Shown here: piece by piece, positions 9,702-18,811 of the stretch
Layout of the letters: each line of letters begins with the position of its first letter
Position numbering within the stretch: the stretch's first letter is position 1
From: Oryzibacter oryziterrae
GTDB taxonomy: Bacteria; Pseudomonadota; Alphaproteobacteria; Rhizobiales; Pleomorphomonadaceae
NCBI RefSeq assembly: GCF_021864535.1
Contig: NZ_JAKJIC010000022.1
Location: 1 to 64,000 of the forward strand
DNA length: 64,000 nucleotides
Direction: 5' to 3'
The notes under the pieces: generated by a model
What the model saw: the letters and a program-made list of their open reading frames with translations, nothing else
The model's database searches: none
Told to the model about the DNA's origin: nothing
Program-made: the position numbers and the translations under genes

Positions 9702-10253
9702 TCAAGCTCCGCCACGGTCCCCCTCTCCCACAAAGCTGAACCCCGGCGCATATGCGTGCCAGCCGTCAAAGTCGCCCTTGCCGAGCGGGACGCCGGCGGC
9801 GCGGGCGATGGCGTAGGTCATGGAGAGGTGGAAGAAGAAGTTCGGCAAGGCATAGCGGGCGATGAAGTCCGTGGCCGCCAGAACCACCTCCGCCTCGCCG
9901 GCCCGATCCCGGCAGACATGCGCTTCCTTGCCGGCCAACTCAGACGGTGCCACGCCTTCGAGCCTGTGACGGGCCTCACGCGCTGCCTGGATCAAACCAG
10001 ACAGCCCCTCGCCCATCTCGATCGGTGCGCCGCAAGCCGGCACCAGCGGCGCGAAGGCACGTTGGGAAAAGCCAATGGCGCAGCGTGCCTGGGTCTCCAG
10101 ATCGAACATGCCCGGTGCCAAACTGCGCCTGATGAGCACCTGCCGATCCTCACCGGTCAGAGATCCATGCGCATCCAAACAGCTGAGCATGTGCTCAAGC
10201 CGCTGAAGATAATGGATAAAGACCGGAACGGTGGTTTCGTGGAAAATGGGCAT
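9702..10253 (-). CDS. DUF1993 family protein
   Basis: 183 residues, full length for DUF1993 (PF09351), a family of predicted four-helix-bundle proteins related to the DinB fold. Conserved features seen are the N-terminal FHETTVPVFIHYLQRL segment, the central A.LAPDMF-like SLAPGMFDLETQ, and the C-terminal NFFFHLSMTYAIAR...G.KGDFDGWHAY. The biochemical role is unknown. The gene stands upstream of fic on the same strand, 105 bases away, but the operator-like dyad lies between them, so fic probably has its own promoter. Confidence 0.85.
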   Translation of the reverse strand: MPIFHETTVPVFIHYLQRLEHMLSCLDAHGSLTGEDRQVLIRRSLAPGMFDLETQARCAIGFSQRAFAPLVPACGAPIEMGEGLSGLIQAAREARHRLEGVAPSELAGKEAHVCRDRAGEAEVVLAATDFIARYALPNFFFHLSMTYAIARAAGVPLGKGDFDGWHAYAPGFSFVGEGDRGGA

Positions 10254-10422
10254 GCGGCACTCCTGTCCGTTCAGGCTGACATGAGGTGCTGTCGAAGGCT
10301 GTCAGGAGAAGTCAGGCCATAGGCGAGTTATCGCGCCCGTCGTCTCGTGTGGGGGCACAAAGCCGTGGATCGACACAAGCGCCTCGCTCTCGTCGCTGCG
10401 GAGCACGTCAATGCTGCTGCAA

Positions 10423-10593
10423 ACCCCTCTCCCTGTCCCTCCCCCGCAAGGGGGGAGGGGACGCGGTTGAGACCGAGAGGCTCACTGGATTTCCATCGCC
10501 CCGATCAGGACAGGGCAACCCGCACACGAATTTGCAATGACGACACTGTCATCGTTCCCTCCCCCCTTGCGGGGGAGGGACAGGGAGAGGGGT
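10423..10593. repeat. Inverted pair of a C-rich intergenic repeat
   Basis: 10423-10460 (a CCCCTCTCCCTGTCCCTC block followed by CCCGCAAGGGGGGAGGGG) is matched almost perfectly by the reverse complement of 10554-10593. Each unit is itself a GGGGAGGG/CCCTCCCC dyad. This is the short G/C-homopolymer repeat type commonly dispersed between rhizobial genes. The 93 bases between the units hold no gene. Confidence 0.7.
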
Positions 10594-10763
10594 AAACGCC
10601 GTCCCCATGCCTATGACCTGAAATTGTCTGGCGCCCGTTCAGCCTTCCTGCGACGGAGGCTGCCCTGTCGAGCACAGCCTCCCACAGGGGATGAAGACCC
10701 CGTCACGACAACCGATGCCACCGGCGCGCATTTCGCTCGAAGCGGCGAAAGCCTCCTGAGGCC

Positions 10764-11468
10764 TCAGCCGCCGAGCTTCACTTTCTGCCGGCCTTTCTCG
10801 TCGAAGTTCGCCGGGTCCAGCCAGCGCTCGAAGCGCGCCTTGCGGTCGGGCCATTCGCTGTCGAGAATGGAGAACCAGGCGGTGTCGCGATTGCGGCCGC
10901 GATTGATGGCGGCCTGGCGGAAGGTGCCTTCGTAGGTGAAGCCGAAGCGTTCCGCAGCCCGCATGGACGGCGCGTTGAGGGCGTTGCACTTCCACTCGTA
11001 ACGGCGATAGCCAAGTTCGTCGAACACGCGCCTCATCATCAGATACATGGCCTCGGTGGCCATCACCGTCTTCTGAAGCAGCGGCGACCAGGCGATCCAG
11101 CCCACCTCGATCACGCCGCCGGGCGGGTCGATGCGCAGGTAGCTGCAGCTACCTACGGCCTTGCCGGTCGCCTTGTCGATCACCGCATGAAACAGCGGGT
11201 CTTCCGAAGCTTCCGACGCGGCAACCCATTTCTCGTAATCGGCCAGCGACGCATAGGGGCCGGAGGTGAGATAGGCCCACATGTTGCCGGTGAGGTCGGT
11301 GATGTTGGCGGCATGCAGGTCGGCTGCATGCGCAATTGTCAGCGGCACCACATCGCAGGTGCGCCCGATCATGGGGGTGCGCGGCGGGCGCGGGCGCGGC
11401 GTCCAGTTCTCGACGATCGGCCCGACCGGATTGCCGTTTTGATCGTGATCGATGGATGTACCGGACAT
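10764..11468 (-). CDS. GNAT family N-acetyltransferase (RimJ/RimL-like)
   Basis: 234 residues. The RimJ/RimL-type GNAT fold is recognised by an acceptor segment (about 40-90), the beta4-beta5 stretch VIDKATGKAVGSCSYLRID and GVIEVGWIAWSPLLQKTVMATEAMYLMM. The C-terminal NALNAPSMRAAERFGFTYEGTFRQ...NRDTAWFSIL is characteristic of the yjdJ/Acetyltransf_3 group. Members acetylate N-terminal amines of ribosomal proteins, other proteins or small molecules; the substrate here is not predictable. The gene begins 12 bases after the dxs stop codon on the same strand and may be co-transcribed with dxs. Confidence 0.88.
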   Translation of the reverse strand: MSGTSIDHDQNGNPVGPIVENWTPRPRPPRTPMIGRTCDVVPLTIAHAADLHAANITDLTGNMWAYLTSGPYASLADYEKWVAASEASEDPLFHAVIDKATGKAVGSCSYLRIDPPGGVIEVGWIAWSPLLQKTVMATEAMYLMMRRVFDELGYRRYEWKCNALNAPSMRAAERFGFTYEGTFRQAAINRGRNRDTAWFSILDSEWPDRKARFERWLDPANFDEKGRQKVKLGG

Positions 11469-11480
11469 GCGCTTTCCCCC

Positions 11481-13418
11481 TTATTTCTTCACCTCGAGCC
11501 GGGCTCGTGCGTCCGCATCGCGCCCCAGCGCCTCAAAGACCTTGGTCACGATGCCGCGCGAGTCCAGACCGGCGCGGGCATACATGGTCTCCGGCTTGTC
11601 GTGATCCATGTAGCTGTCGGGCAGCACCAGCGAGCGGAAGCGGAAGCCCTTGTCGAAGCGTCCCATGTCGAGCAGCGCCTGCGTCACCTGGCTGCCGAAG
11701 CCGCCGATGGAGCCCTCCTCCACCGTCACCATCACCTCGTGGCCGTGGGCAAGGCGGCGCACCAGATCGACGTCGAGCGGCTTGGCGAAGCGCGCGTCGG
11801 CCACGGTGGTCGAGAGGCCATAGGTCTCAAGCTCGTCAGCCGCCTTCAGCGCCTCGGCGAGGCGCGTGCCGAAGGAGAGGATCGCCACCTTGGTGCCTTC
11901 GCGCAGCACCCGGCCGCGGCCAATCCCCAGAACCGAACCACGCGCAGGCAGTTCCACGCCCATGCCGTCGCCGCGCGGATAGCGGAAGGCGATCGGGCCG
12001 TCGTCATATGCGGCGGCGGTGGTCACCATGTGGCGCAGTTCCGCCTCGTCGCCGGCGGCCATCACCACCATGTTGGGCAGGCAGCTCAGATAGGCCACGT
12101 CGAAGGAGCCGGCATGGGTCGCCCCATCGGCGCCCACCAGACCGGCGCGGTCGATGGGCAGGCGCACCGGCAGCTTCTGGATCGCCACATCATGCACCAC
12201 CTGGTCATAGGCGCGCTGCAGGAAGGTGGAGTAGATGGCGCAGAAGGGCTTCAGCCCCTCTGTTGCCATGCCCGCGGCGAAGGTCACCGCATGCTGTTCG
12301 GCAATGCCCACGTCAAAGCAGCGGTCGGGATAGGCGTTCGCGAAGATGTCGAGCCCGGTGCCCGCCGGCATCGCGGCGTTGACGGCGACGATGCGTTCGT
12401 CGCGCGAGGCCTCATCCACCAGCGTTTCGGCGAAGACGCGCGTATAGCTCGGGGCGTTGGACTTGGGCTTGACCTGGGTGCCCGTCACCACGTCGAAGCG
12501 GTTGACGCCGTGATACTTGTCCGGCGCCGCCTCGGCCGGCGGATAGCCCTTGCCCTTCTTGGTCACCACATGCACGAGCACCGGGCCGTCGCTGTCGCGC
12601 ACATTGCGCAGCACCGGCAACAGATGATCGAGGTTATGACCGTCGATGGGGCCGACGTAGTAGAAGCCCAGCTCCTCGAACAGCGTGCCGCCGGTCCAGA
12701 AGCCGCGCGCATATTCCTCGGCGCGCTGCGCCTTCCGGGCGAGACCCTTGGGCAGGTTCTTGGCCAGCTGCTTCATCGCCTCGCGGATGGACAGATAGGT
12801 CGGCCCGGACACGAGGCGCGCCAGATAGGCGCTCATGGCCCCCACCGGCGTGGCGATGGACATGTCGTTGTCGTTGAGGATGACCACGAGGCGCGTGTCC
12901 ATTGCCCCGGCGTTGTTCATCGCCTCATAAGCCATGCCGGCGCTCATGGCGCCATCGCCGATCACCGCCACCACGTGATTGTCGCGCATGGCAATGTCGC
13001 GCGCCACCGCCATGCCGAGGCCGGCGGAGATGGACGTGGAGGAATGACCGGCGCCGAAGGGGTCGTATTCGCTTTCCGAGCGCTTGGTGAAGCCCGAGAG
13101 ACCACCGCCCTGGCGCAGCGTGCGCATGGCCTCGCGACGACCGGTGAGGATCTTGTGCGGATAGGCCTGATGGCCCACATCCCAGATCAACCGGTCCTGC
13201 GGCGTGTCGAAGACGGTGTGCAGCGCGATGGTCAGTTCGACCACACCCAGCCCGGCGCCGAGATGGCCGCCGGTGACCGAGACGGCGTCGATCATCTCGA
13301 TCCGCACCTCTTCGGCCAACTGGCGCAACTCGGCCGGCGACAGCACCTTCAGGTCAGCTGGCGAAGCGATGGTGTCTAGCAGCGGGGTGACCGGACGACT
13401 CAATGCAAAACAACCCAC
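11481..13418 (-). CDS. dxs: 1-deoxy-D-xylulose-5-phosphate synthase
   Basis: 645 residues, normal length. Dxs joins pyruvate and glyceraldehyde-3-phosphate in a thiamine-diphosphate-dependent reaction, the first step of the MEP isoprenoid pathway. Visible hallmarks are the N-terminal [29 protein letters not shown], the ThDP/Mg motif [16 protein letters not shown], the transketolase-type [16 protein letters not shown] and the C-terminal [17 protein letters not shown] at 13418 opens the frame. The family usually begins near the S-R-P-V-T-P-L-L-D segment, so a TTG at 13403 could be the true start; neither has a clear Shine-Dalgarno. xseB, often adjacent in related genomes, lies 5.4 kb upstream on the same strand. 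Confidence 0.97.
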   Translation of the reverse strand: MGCFALSRPVTPLLDTIASPADLKVLSPAELRQLAEEVRIEMIDAVSVTGGHLGAGLGVVELTIALHTVFDTPQDRLIWDVGHQAYPHKILTGRREAMRTLRQGGGLSGFTKRSESEYDPFGAGHSSTSISAGLGMAVARDIAMRDNHVVAVIGDGAMSAGMAYEAMNNAGAMDTRLVVILNDNDMSIATPVGAMSAYLARLVSGPTYLSIREAMKQLAKNLPKGLARKAQRAEEYARGFWTGGTLFEELGFYYVGPIDGHNLDHLLPVLRNVRDSDGPVLVHVVTKKGKGYPPAEAAPDKYHGVNRFDVVTGTQVKPKSNAPSYTRVFAETLVDEASRDERIVAVNAAMPAGTGLDIFANAYPDRCFDVGIAEQHAVTFAAGMATEGLKPFCAIYSTFLQRAYDQVVHDVAIQKLPVRLPIDRAGLVGADGATHAGSFDVAYLSCLPNMVVMAAGDEAELRHMVTTAAAYDDGPIAFRYPRGDGMGVELPARGSVLGIGRGRVLREGTKVAILSFGTRLAEALKAADELETYGLSTTVADARFAKPLDVDLVRRLAHGHEVMVTVEEGSIGGFGSQVTQALLDMGRFDKGFRFRSLVLPDSYMDHDKPETMYARAGLDSRGIVTKVFEALGRDADARARLEVKK

Positions 13419-13584
13419 AAAAAGAACATTCGAGTGTCCTATCAGGTGATGCCCTTATCTTCAATTCAGAAGGACGGCGGAAGCAAGGCAATGCGGTGAA
13501 TGGCGTAGGCGCGTTTTGTCCCTGTTTCCGCTTGATTGAATTCGCTCAGCGCCACCGCACCGGAGCGTGGGCGCGCGCGACCGC

Positions 13585-14469
13585 TCATTGGTAGTCCAGG
13601 AGATCGGCAAAGGCCCGCGCCGCGCCATTGAGAGGACCATTGTCGGCGCTGCCGGCATGCGCCACCACCAGCTCCCAGCAGATGGGCGGCTCGGTGATGC
13701 CGGCCAGCGAGATCTTCGCCCCCCGCGTCTCGGCGATCGCCTCGGGCAGCAGCGCGATCCCCAGCCCTTCCGCCACCAGATCGACCAGCGTTTCGAGGTC
13801 GGTCACCTCGAAGGCGGTGCGTCTGTGTATGCCCGCCAGGGCAAAGGCGAGATCCACCAGCGGGCGCGTGCCCCAGCCACGATCGAAATCGACGAAGGCA
13901 TGGCGGGCGAGGTCGCGTAGCCTCAGCCCCGCGCGCCCGGCGAGTTCATGGCCGGGCGGCGTCACCACCACCAGATCCTCGCAGGCCACCACACGCGTCA
14001 CGATGTCATCAGGCGGATCGAGGAGCGGCAGGAAGGCGAGGTCGAGCCGACCCGAGCGCAACTGTTCGATCAGGCTGGCCGCATCGCCCTGGCGCAGGCG
14101 CACCTCGATGCCGGGATTGGCGGCGTGATAGCGGGCGATCAGCGCCGGCAGGTCGAGGAAGTTGGGCAGGCTGTGCGCCGTGCCGATGGCGATCGCCCCG
14201 GTGGTCAGGCCTTCCACGTCGCTGACCGCCTGCCGGCCCGCCTGGATCACCTGCAACGCCTCGCGTGCCTTCTCCAGGAACACATGCCCGGCCGGCGTCA
14301 GCTGCACCGAGCGGGTGCTGCGCACGAAGAGGCGCGATTGCAGCTCATCCTCGAGCGAGCGCACCGAACTCGACAGCGCCGACTGGGCGATGTTGAGCCG
14401 CTGCGAGGCGCGGGTGAAGTGCTTCTCCTCGGCCACGGCGACGAAATGCTGGAGGTGACGCAGTTCCAT
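13585..14469 (-). CDS. LysR family transcriptional regulator
   Basis: 294 residues with the standard LysR layout. The N-terminal winged helix-turn-helix (1-60; FTRASQRLNIAQSALSSSVRSLEDEL) is followed by a two-lobed substrate-binding domain (about 90-290). It is divergent from the iron alcohol dehydrogenase gene, with 136 bases between the start codons; this is the classic arrangement for a LysR protein controlling its neighbour. The AT-rich 14485-14520 stretch between them is the likely site of both promoters and the operator. The effector is unknown. Confidence 0.92.
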   Translation of the reverse strand: MELRHLQHFVAVAEEKHFTRASQRLNIAQSALSSSVRSLEDELQSRLFVRSTRSVQLTPAGHVFLEKAREALQVIQAGRQAVSDVEGLTTGAIAIGTAHSLPNFLDLPALIARYHAANPGIEVRLRQGDAASLIEQLRSGRLDLAFLPLLDPPDDIVTRVVACEDLVVVTPPGHELAGRAGLRLRDLARHAFVDFDRGWGTRPLVDLAFALAGIHRRTAFEVTDLETLVDLVAEGLGIALLPEAIAETRGAKISLAGITEPPICWELVVAHAGSADNGPLNGAARAFADLLDYQ

Positions 14470-14605
14470 GTTCGCACCAATTCATCTGCAATGCATATAA
14501 TTCCTATCTCTATATTCTGCTGGACGCATAAACAAGCAAGAGGCATAGTCGCGCCAAAGGGAACGGGCGCTTGCCCGGGCCGACAGTTGTCATGGGAGTC
14601 TCGCG

Positions 14606-15775
14606 ATGGAAAACTTCACCTATTACAATCCGACCCGGATCCTCTTCGGTCGCGGTCAGGAGAATGGCGTCGGCGCGGAAGTTGCCAAATACTCCCGCCG
14701 CATCCTCCTGCATTTCGGTGGCGGTTCCATCAAGGCGTCCGGCCTCTATGACCGGGTCGTCGCGTCACTGGCCGACGCGGGCGTCGACTGGGTGGAGCTC
14801 GGCGGCGTGCTGCCCAACCCGCGCCTTGGTCTGGTGCTGGAAGGCGCGCGCCTGTGCCGCGAACATCACCTCGACTTCATCCTGGCGGTCGGCGGCGGAT
14901 CGGTGATCGACTCGGCCAAGGCCATCGCCATGGCGGCTGTCGACGACGGCGACGTCTGGGACTTCTTCGCCGGCAAGCGCGACGTCACGCGCGCCCTGCC
15001 CGTCGCCACCATCCTGACCATTCCCGCCGCCGGCAGCGAGTCCTCCACCGCCTCGGTGATTACCAAGGAAGACGGCTGGGTCAAGCGCGGCTACAATCAC
15101 GAACTGCTCTACCCGAAATTCTCCATCCTCAATCCCGAGCTCTGCTTCACCCTGCCCGCCTTCCAGGTGGCTTGCGGCGCGGCCGATATCATGAGCCATC
15201 TGATGGAGCGCTATTTCACCAACGTCCGCAACGTCGCCTTCATGGACCGCATGCTCGAGGCGACCATGAAGACGGTGATCGCGCAGGCGCCCAAGGTTCT
15301 CGCCAACCCAACCGATTACGACGCCTGGTCGGAGCTGATGTGGGCCGGCACCGTGGCGCACAACAACCTGCTCGACACCGGCCGCATCGGCGACTGGGGC
15401 TCGCATGACATCGAGCACGAGATCTCCGGCATCTACGACGTCGCCCATGGCGCCGGCCTTGCCGTGGTGTTCCCGGCCTGGATGAAGCATGTGCTCCACA
15501 ATGATCTCGACCGCTTCGTGCAGTGGGCCGTCCGCGTATGGAACGTGGAACTCAACGTCTACGACCGCGAAGGCACCGCCCGCGCCGGCATCGCGGCCCT
15601 CGAAGCCTTCTTCCACCGCATCGGCCTTGCCACCACGCTCACCACGCTCGGCGTCGGCACCGACCGCATCGACGAGATGGCCGACAAGTGCACCGAGGGC
15701 GACAGCCGCATCATCGGCAACTTCGTGCGCCTCGATACCGCCCAGGTGAAGACCATCCTCAAACTGGCGGCGTGA
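14606..15775 (+). CDS. Iron-containing alcohol dehydrogenase (YqhD/BDH-like)
   Basis: 389 residues of the group III iron-dependent alcohol dehydrogenase family. The NAD(P) binding stretch ILAVGGGSVIDSAKAIA (about 92-108) and the metal-binding histidine region (DIMSHLMERYF; later DIEHEISGIYDVAHGAGLAVVFPAWMKH) are intact. The overall sequence resembles NADPH-dependent YqhD or butanol dehydrogenase, which reduce short aldehydes to alcohols. It is divergent from the LysR gene. A strong hairpin at 15798-15826 ends the transcript. Substrate specificity cannot be read from the sequence; aldehyde detoxification is a reasonable guess. Confidence 0.93.
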   Translation: MENFTYYNPTRILFGRGQENGVGAEVAKYSRRILLHFGGGSIKASGLYDRVVASLADAGVDWVELGGVLPNPRLGLVLEGARLCREHHLDFILAVGGGSVIDSAKAIAMAAVDDGDVWDFFAGKRDVTRALPVATILTIPAAGSESSTASVITKEDGWVKRGYNHELLYPKFSILNPELCFTLPAFQVACGAADIMSHLMERYFTNVRNVAFMDRMLEATMKTVIAQAPKVLANPTDYDAWSELMWAGTVAHNNLLDTGRIGDWGSHDIEHEISGIYDVAHGAGLAVVFPAWMKHVLHNDLDRFVQWAVRVWNVELNVYDREGTARAGIAALEAFFHRIGLATTLTTLGVGTDRIDEMADKCTEGDSRIIGNFVRLDTAQVKTILKLAA

Positions 15776-15797
15776 TCCCCCTCTGCGATACGCGCCG

Positions 15798-15826
15798 AAT
15801 GGCGGCAAAGTCATTTTGCCGCCATT
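15798..15826 (+). terminator. Terminator of the alcohol dehydrogenase gene
   Basis: AATGGCGGCAAA (15798-15809) and TTTGCCGCCATT (15815-15826) are perfect 12-bp arms around a 5-base loop, 23 bases after the stop codon. The 3' side lacks a long T-run, but the stem is strong. Confidence 0.7.
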
Positions 15827-15878
15827 GGCTTATGGGCCTGCCGGATGACTTGCCTTTTTGCAGTTGACCGCCATATGC

Positions 15879-15895
15879 TGATAGCATTGCTATCA
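15879..15895. promoter_or_regulatory. 17-bp operator candidate of the toxin-antitoxin operon
   Basis: TGATAGCATTGCTATCA is a perfect palindrome with 8-base arms around one T. It lies 12 bases upstream of the GTG start of the ribbon-helix-helix antitoxin. FitA-type antitoxins, with their PIN partner, bind such short dyads in their own promoters. This supports autoregulation and the choice of the GTG start, which leaves the operator outside the coding region. Confidence 0.6.
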
Positions 15896-15907
15896 CAGGA
15901 GTGTTCC

Positions 15908-16147
15908 GTGGTCGGCAGCCTGCATGTTCGCAATCTCGATGAGGATTTGATCGCCAAGTTGAAACGGCGAGCGGCCAGACATGGCCGGTCGGCGGAAGCC
16001 GAACACAGGGCTATCCTCAAGCTGGCCCTCGAAACGGAGTCCGAGCCCTCCTTCGACGATCTTGCCGCCGCGCTGCGGCAACTTACCGTCGGTCGCAAGC
16101 AGACCCCCGCGGAGGTCTTGCAGCGTCAGGGGCGGGATGAACGTTGA
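15908..16147 (+). CDS. FitA-like ribbon-helix-helix antitoxin
   Basis: 79 residues. The N-terminal LHVRNLDEDLIAKLKRRAARHGRSAEAEHRAIL is the Arc/MetJ-type ribbon-helix-helix of FitA antitoxins. The C-terminal tail (about 45-79) would bind and block the toxin. The GTG at 15908 is preceded by AGGAG six bases upstream; an earlier in-frame ATG (15875) would run through the operator. The stop overlaps the toxin start by four bases (TTGA), so the two are translationally coupled. Confidence 0.85.
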   Translation: MVGSLHVRNLDEDLIAKLKRRAARHGRSAEAEHRAILKLALETESEPSFDDLAAALRQLTVGRKQTPAEVLQRQGRDER

Positions 16148-16587
16148 AGGAAACTCTGGTCATCGACGCCAGCGTCGCGATAAAATGGCTGATTACCGAA
16201 GACGGCAGCGAAGATGCAGTCCGCCTGCGTTCGGCTTTTGCTTTTGTGGCTCCGGAACCCATTCTTGCGGAATGCACCAATATTCTGTGGAAGAAAGTGC
16301 AGCGGCAAGAACTTGAACTGGATGAGGCAAAGCTCGCATCCGCATTGCTTGCGCGTGCCGGAATTGGTCTTTGTTCCCTGCAAGGACTTTCGACAACGAC
16401 ACTCGATCTCGCCGTGAATCTTGGGCACCCGGCCTATGACTGTGTCTATCTTGCCCTCGCTACCCGTGAGAGATGCCGTTTCGTCACTGCAGATCGGCGC
16501 CTTCTGTCTGCCGTCTCACAAAGAGCTCCAATCGAACTTGCCGAACTTTGCCTGTCACTTGAAGATGCCGGACGTCTGGTTCCCTGA
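16144..16587 (+). CDS. PIN-domain ribonuclease toxin (VapC/FitB-like)
   Basis: 147 residues, one complete PIN domain. The four acidic residues expected of a metal-dependent RNase are seen in VIDASVAIKW, ILAECTNILW, YDCVYLALA and VTADRRLLS. Such toxins cleave tRNA or rRNA and stop translation unless bound by their antitoxin. Translation appears to begin at a TTG overlapping the antitoxin stop codon; no better start exists. The pair is in the accessory segment between xseB and dxs. A family 2 repeat follows 24 bases after the stop. Confidence 0.9.
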   Translation: MKETLVIDASVAIKWLITEDGSEDAVRLRSAFAFVAPEPILAECTNILWKKVQRQELELDEAKLASALLARAGIGLCSLQGLSTTTLDLAVNLGHPAYDCVYLALATRERCRFVTADRRLLSAVSQRAPIELAELCLSLEDAGRLVP

Positions 16588-16610
16588 GGGATTGACGAGC
16601 GCTCCGGATT

Positions 16611-16682
16611 AGAGCGCTTTCCGACCTGACGGAATCGTCAGGTCGACAAGAAATCGCTCCAAATTCAAGAGTGTGAGCAGCC
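16611..16682. repeat. Dispersed intergenic repeat, family 2, right-half copy
   Basis: Its reverse complement matches 4775-4845 at about 64 of 72 positions. It contains the dyad CGACCTGACG-GAAT-CGTCAGGTCG (16622-16645), the same stem as in the long copy. It lies between the PIN toxin stop and the cupin gene and could act as a terminator or a transcript-stabilising hairpin. Confidence 0.7.
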
Positions 16683-16708
16683 CCGCAAGATCAGAAGGTC
16701 GAGAGATC

Positions 16709-17131
16709 ATGACCGACAGTTCCATCACCGCCGCAGAACTTATCGCTCGCCTGGATCTCGCACCGCATCACGAAGGCGGCTGGTTCCGCCGCACCTGGAC
16801 CGCGCCCGCCCCCGAGGGCCAGCGCCCGCCGGCCTCCGCCGTCCATTATCTGCTCGAAGCCCACGAAATCAGCCGCTGGCACCGCATCGACGCTGACGAA
16901 CTCTGGCTCTGGCAAGGCGGTGCGCCGCTTGAGCTGTCGCTCGCCCCCGGCGACAGCGGCCCGGTGACATCAGCCGAACTCGGCCCGCTCTCGCCGCAGG
17001 TCCTCGTCCCCGCCCACCACTGGCAGACCGCCCGTCCCCTCGGCGGCTGGACCCTCGTCTCCTGCGTCGTCTCCCCCGCCTTCGACTTTGCGGGGTGGGA
17101 GCTGGCGGAGGATGGGTGGGTGCCGGGTTAA
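16709..17131 (+). CDS. Cupin domain protein, DUF985 family
   Basis: 140 residues covering one DUF985 (PF06172) cupin. Landmarks are LDLAPHHEGGWFRRTW, the double-stranded beta-helix core YLLEAHEISRWHRIDADELWLWQGGAPLEL (metal-ligand type HxxDAxE) and the C-terminal WTLVSCVVSPAFDFAGWELA. The start at 16709 follows AGAAGG-rich sequence at a fair distance. No enzymatic function is established for most members. The gene is alone; the family 2 repeat lies immediately upstream. Confidence 0.85.
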   Translation: MTDSSITAAELIARLDLAPHHEGGWFRRTWTAPAPEGQRPPASAVHYLLEAHEISRWHRIDADELWLWQGGAPLELSLAPGDSGPVTSAELGPLSPQVLVPAHHWQTARPLGGWTLVSCVVSPAFDFAGWELAEDGWVPG

Positions 17132-17397
17132 TCAGGCGCTGCGCGCGGCACCGCTGGACCGAGACTGCCGCGAGCTGCCAGAAGCCCCCACCGCCGTGCA
17201 GTCGACATCGGAGGCTCGGTCGAGCAACGTCCAGAGTCCGAGAAAATAGCAGTTAGCGCTCTATATTTATGGTTGCATCTTGAGTAAAAATTTTTATTTT
17301 CTTGCCCTGTTGATCATTGGCGTAGCACCAAGGGGATGGTGCTCCGTCGGATCTCGTCTCCGTCAGCTGGAATCCCGCTGACCACAAGGGTCCCATC
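17132..17397. other. Intergenic region before the RTX gene
   Basis: No gene is recognised. The 17250-17310 part is conspicuously AT-rich (a run around AAAAATTTTTATTTTC) within a GC-rich genome, and probably contains the promoter of the RTX-type gene at 17398. Confidence 0.4.
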
Positions 17398-18477
17398 ATG
17401 AACCAGATGTTCGATCTACGCACCAACGGCAACATCATCAGTGGATCGGCAAAGAATGATGTTCTGGTCGGCTCGAAATACAACGACATCATCTACGGAA
17501 AGGCTGGATATGACGAGCTTTACGGTCAGTTCGGAAATGACGTGCTGATCGGAGGAGCAAGCGGCAAAGATGACAGTGGCGTGGTCGGAGACTATTTGAA
17601 CGGCGGTCCCGGCACCGACACCGCCAGCTATGTTTCCTCATCCCTTGCCGTGACCGTCGATCTCAACGATTATTCGAAGAACTCCGGCGGCGACGCAGCG
17701 GGCGACATTCTCGACAGCATCGAGAACCTGACGGGCTCCCAGAAGGGGGACAGCCTTTACGGTACCGCTTACAGCAACTTCCTCTCCGGCCTCGCCGGCA
17801 ACGACAAGCTCTTTGGCCGCGAGGGCAACGACTATCTCTCCGTCGGCACGGGTATCGATACGGCGAGTGGTGGCCCGGGCCTCGACATCGTCTCCTACCA
17901 GGATGTAGTCGGCCCTGTGACCGTCAACCTCGCCAACGCCGCCGCCAACACCGGCGAGGCCAAGAACGACACCTTCATCTCCATCGAAGGCGTGCGCGGG
18001 TCGGTCGGCAATGACACGCTGATCGGCGACAGCGGTGACAACATCCTGCAGGGCTATCGCGGCAACGACAAGCTGAGCGGCGGCGCCGGCGACGACACGC
18101 TGCGCGGCGACAGCGGGCGGGACACGCTGACCGGCGGCACCGGCAAGGACAAGTTCGTGTTCGACAGCAACACCGGCGGCGCCGACAAGATCACCGATTT
18201 TGCCAGCAGCGTCGACAAGATCGTCTTCACCGTGTCCAAGTTCACGGGCAGCACCTGGGTCAAGGGCACAGCGCTGACCGAGACCGGCGCCTTCGTCAAG
18301 AGCGGCTCCCCGTCGCCCGCCAAGGCCGTCACCACCGTGCTCTACGACACCGACAACGGCGTGGTCTCCATCGACATCGACGGCACCGGCCCCCTGCCCC
18401 GCCACGATCTGGTCGCCCTGCAACTGGTCGACGGCGCCGCCCCAGCCCTGGTGGCGACAGACTTCGCACTGAACTGA
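17398..18477 (+). CDS. RTX-type calcium-binding secreted protein
   Basis: 359 residues. Several clusters of the nonapeptide GGxGxDxLx are visible: an early one (ISGSAKNDVLVGSKYNDIIYG), a middle one (LSGLAGNDKLFGREGNDYL) and a late one (LSGGAGDDTLRGDSGRDTLTGGTGKDKFVFD). These form a Ca2+-bound beta-roll. There is no N-terminal signal peptide and the last 80 residues lack RTX repeats, as expected for type I secretion. No ABC/HlyD/TolC exporter is nearby. Between the clusters are LNGGPGTDTASYVSS and GGPGLDIVSYQ-type repeats (a common serralysin-like spacer). No catalytic domain is visible; a surface or matrix role is plausible. Confidence 0.85.
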   Translation: MNQMFDLRTNGNIISGSAKNDVLVGSKYNDIIYGKAGYDELYGQFGNDVLIGGASGKDDSGVVGDYLNGGPGTDTASYVSSSLAVTVDLNDYSKNSGGDAAGDILDSIENLTGSQKGDSLYGTAYSNFLSGLAGNDKLFGREGNDYLSVGTGIDTASGGPGLDIVSYQDVVGPVTVNLANAAANTGEAKNDTFISIEGVRGSVGNDTLIGDSGDNILQGYRGNDKLSGGAGDDTLRGDSGRDTLTGGTGKDKFVFDSNTGGADKITDFASSVDKIVFTVSKFTGSTWVKGTALTETGAFVKSGSPSPAKAVTTVLYDTDNGVVSIDIDGTGPLPRHDLVALQLVDGAAPALVATDFALN

Positions 18478-18686
18478 CGGGGAGCAGGCAAGGCGGCGCC
18501 GGGCTGGTGATCGGCCCGGTGCTCGCCGCTTGGCGAAGCCCGTCTTCGAATTGCCCTCGATCACCGCGGCAACACAAAGCCACAGGAAGGGGCGCATCGC
18601 AAAAGCTTCATCGGGCCAATCCGGACTCGCTGAGGCCCTCGCTCCGCAAGGTCCTGTGCTCCGTCGGCCACGACTTCCCAAGCCTC

Positions 18687-18811
18687 ATACCAATTCGCCA
18701 GAATGCTGACGCATCGGCTCATTGAGAACAATTCGAATTTCTCATTTACGTCAAAAGCATTAGAAACTCGAATACGGAATACCAAGAGTCATTTTCAATG
18801 CCACTTGGTAT
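18687..18811. repeat. 125-bp palindromic intergenic repeat, copy B
   Basis: It is the reverse complement of copy A at 67-190. It is bounded by ATACCAA (18687-18693) and TTGGTAT (18805-18811), giving short terminal inverted repeats. The internal stem of copy A is present with a few changes. The right boundary abuts xseB: the last base of the element provides the final A of the xseB TGA stop codon on the minus strand. Confidence 0.75.

Noticed and set aside
11187-13379. A 730-codon frame opposite dxs
   Set aside because: Shadow of dxs; no family resemblance.
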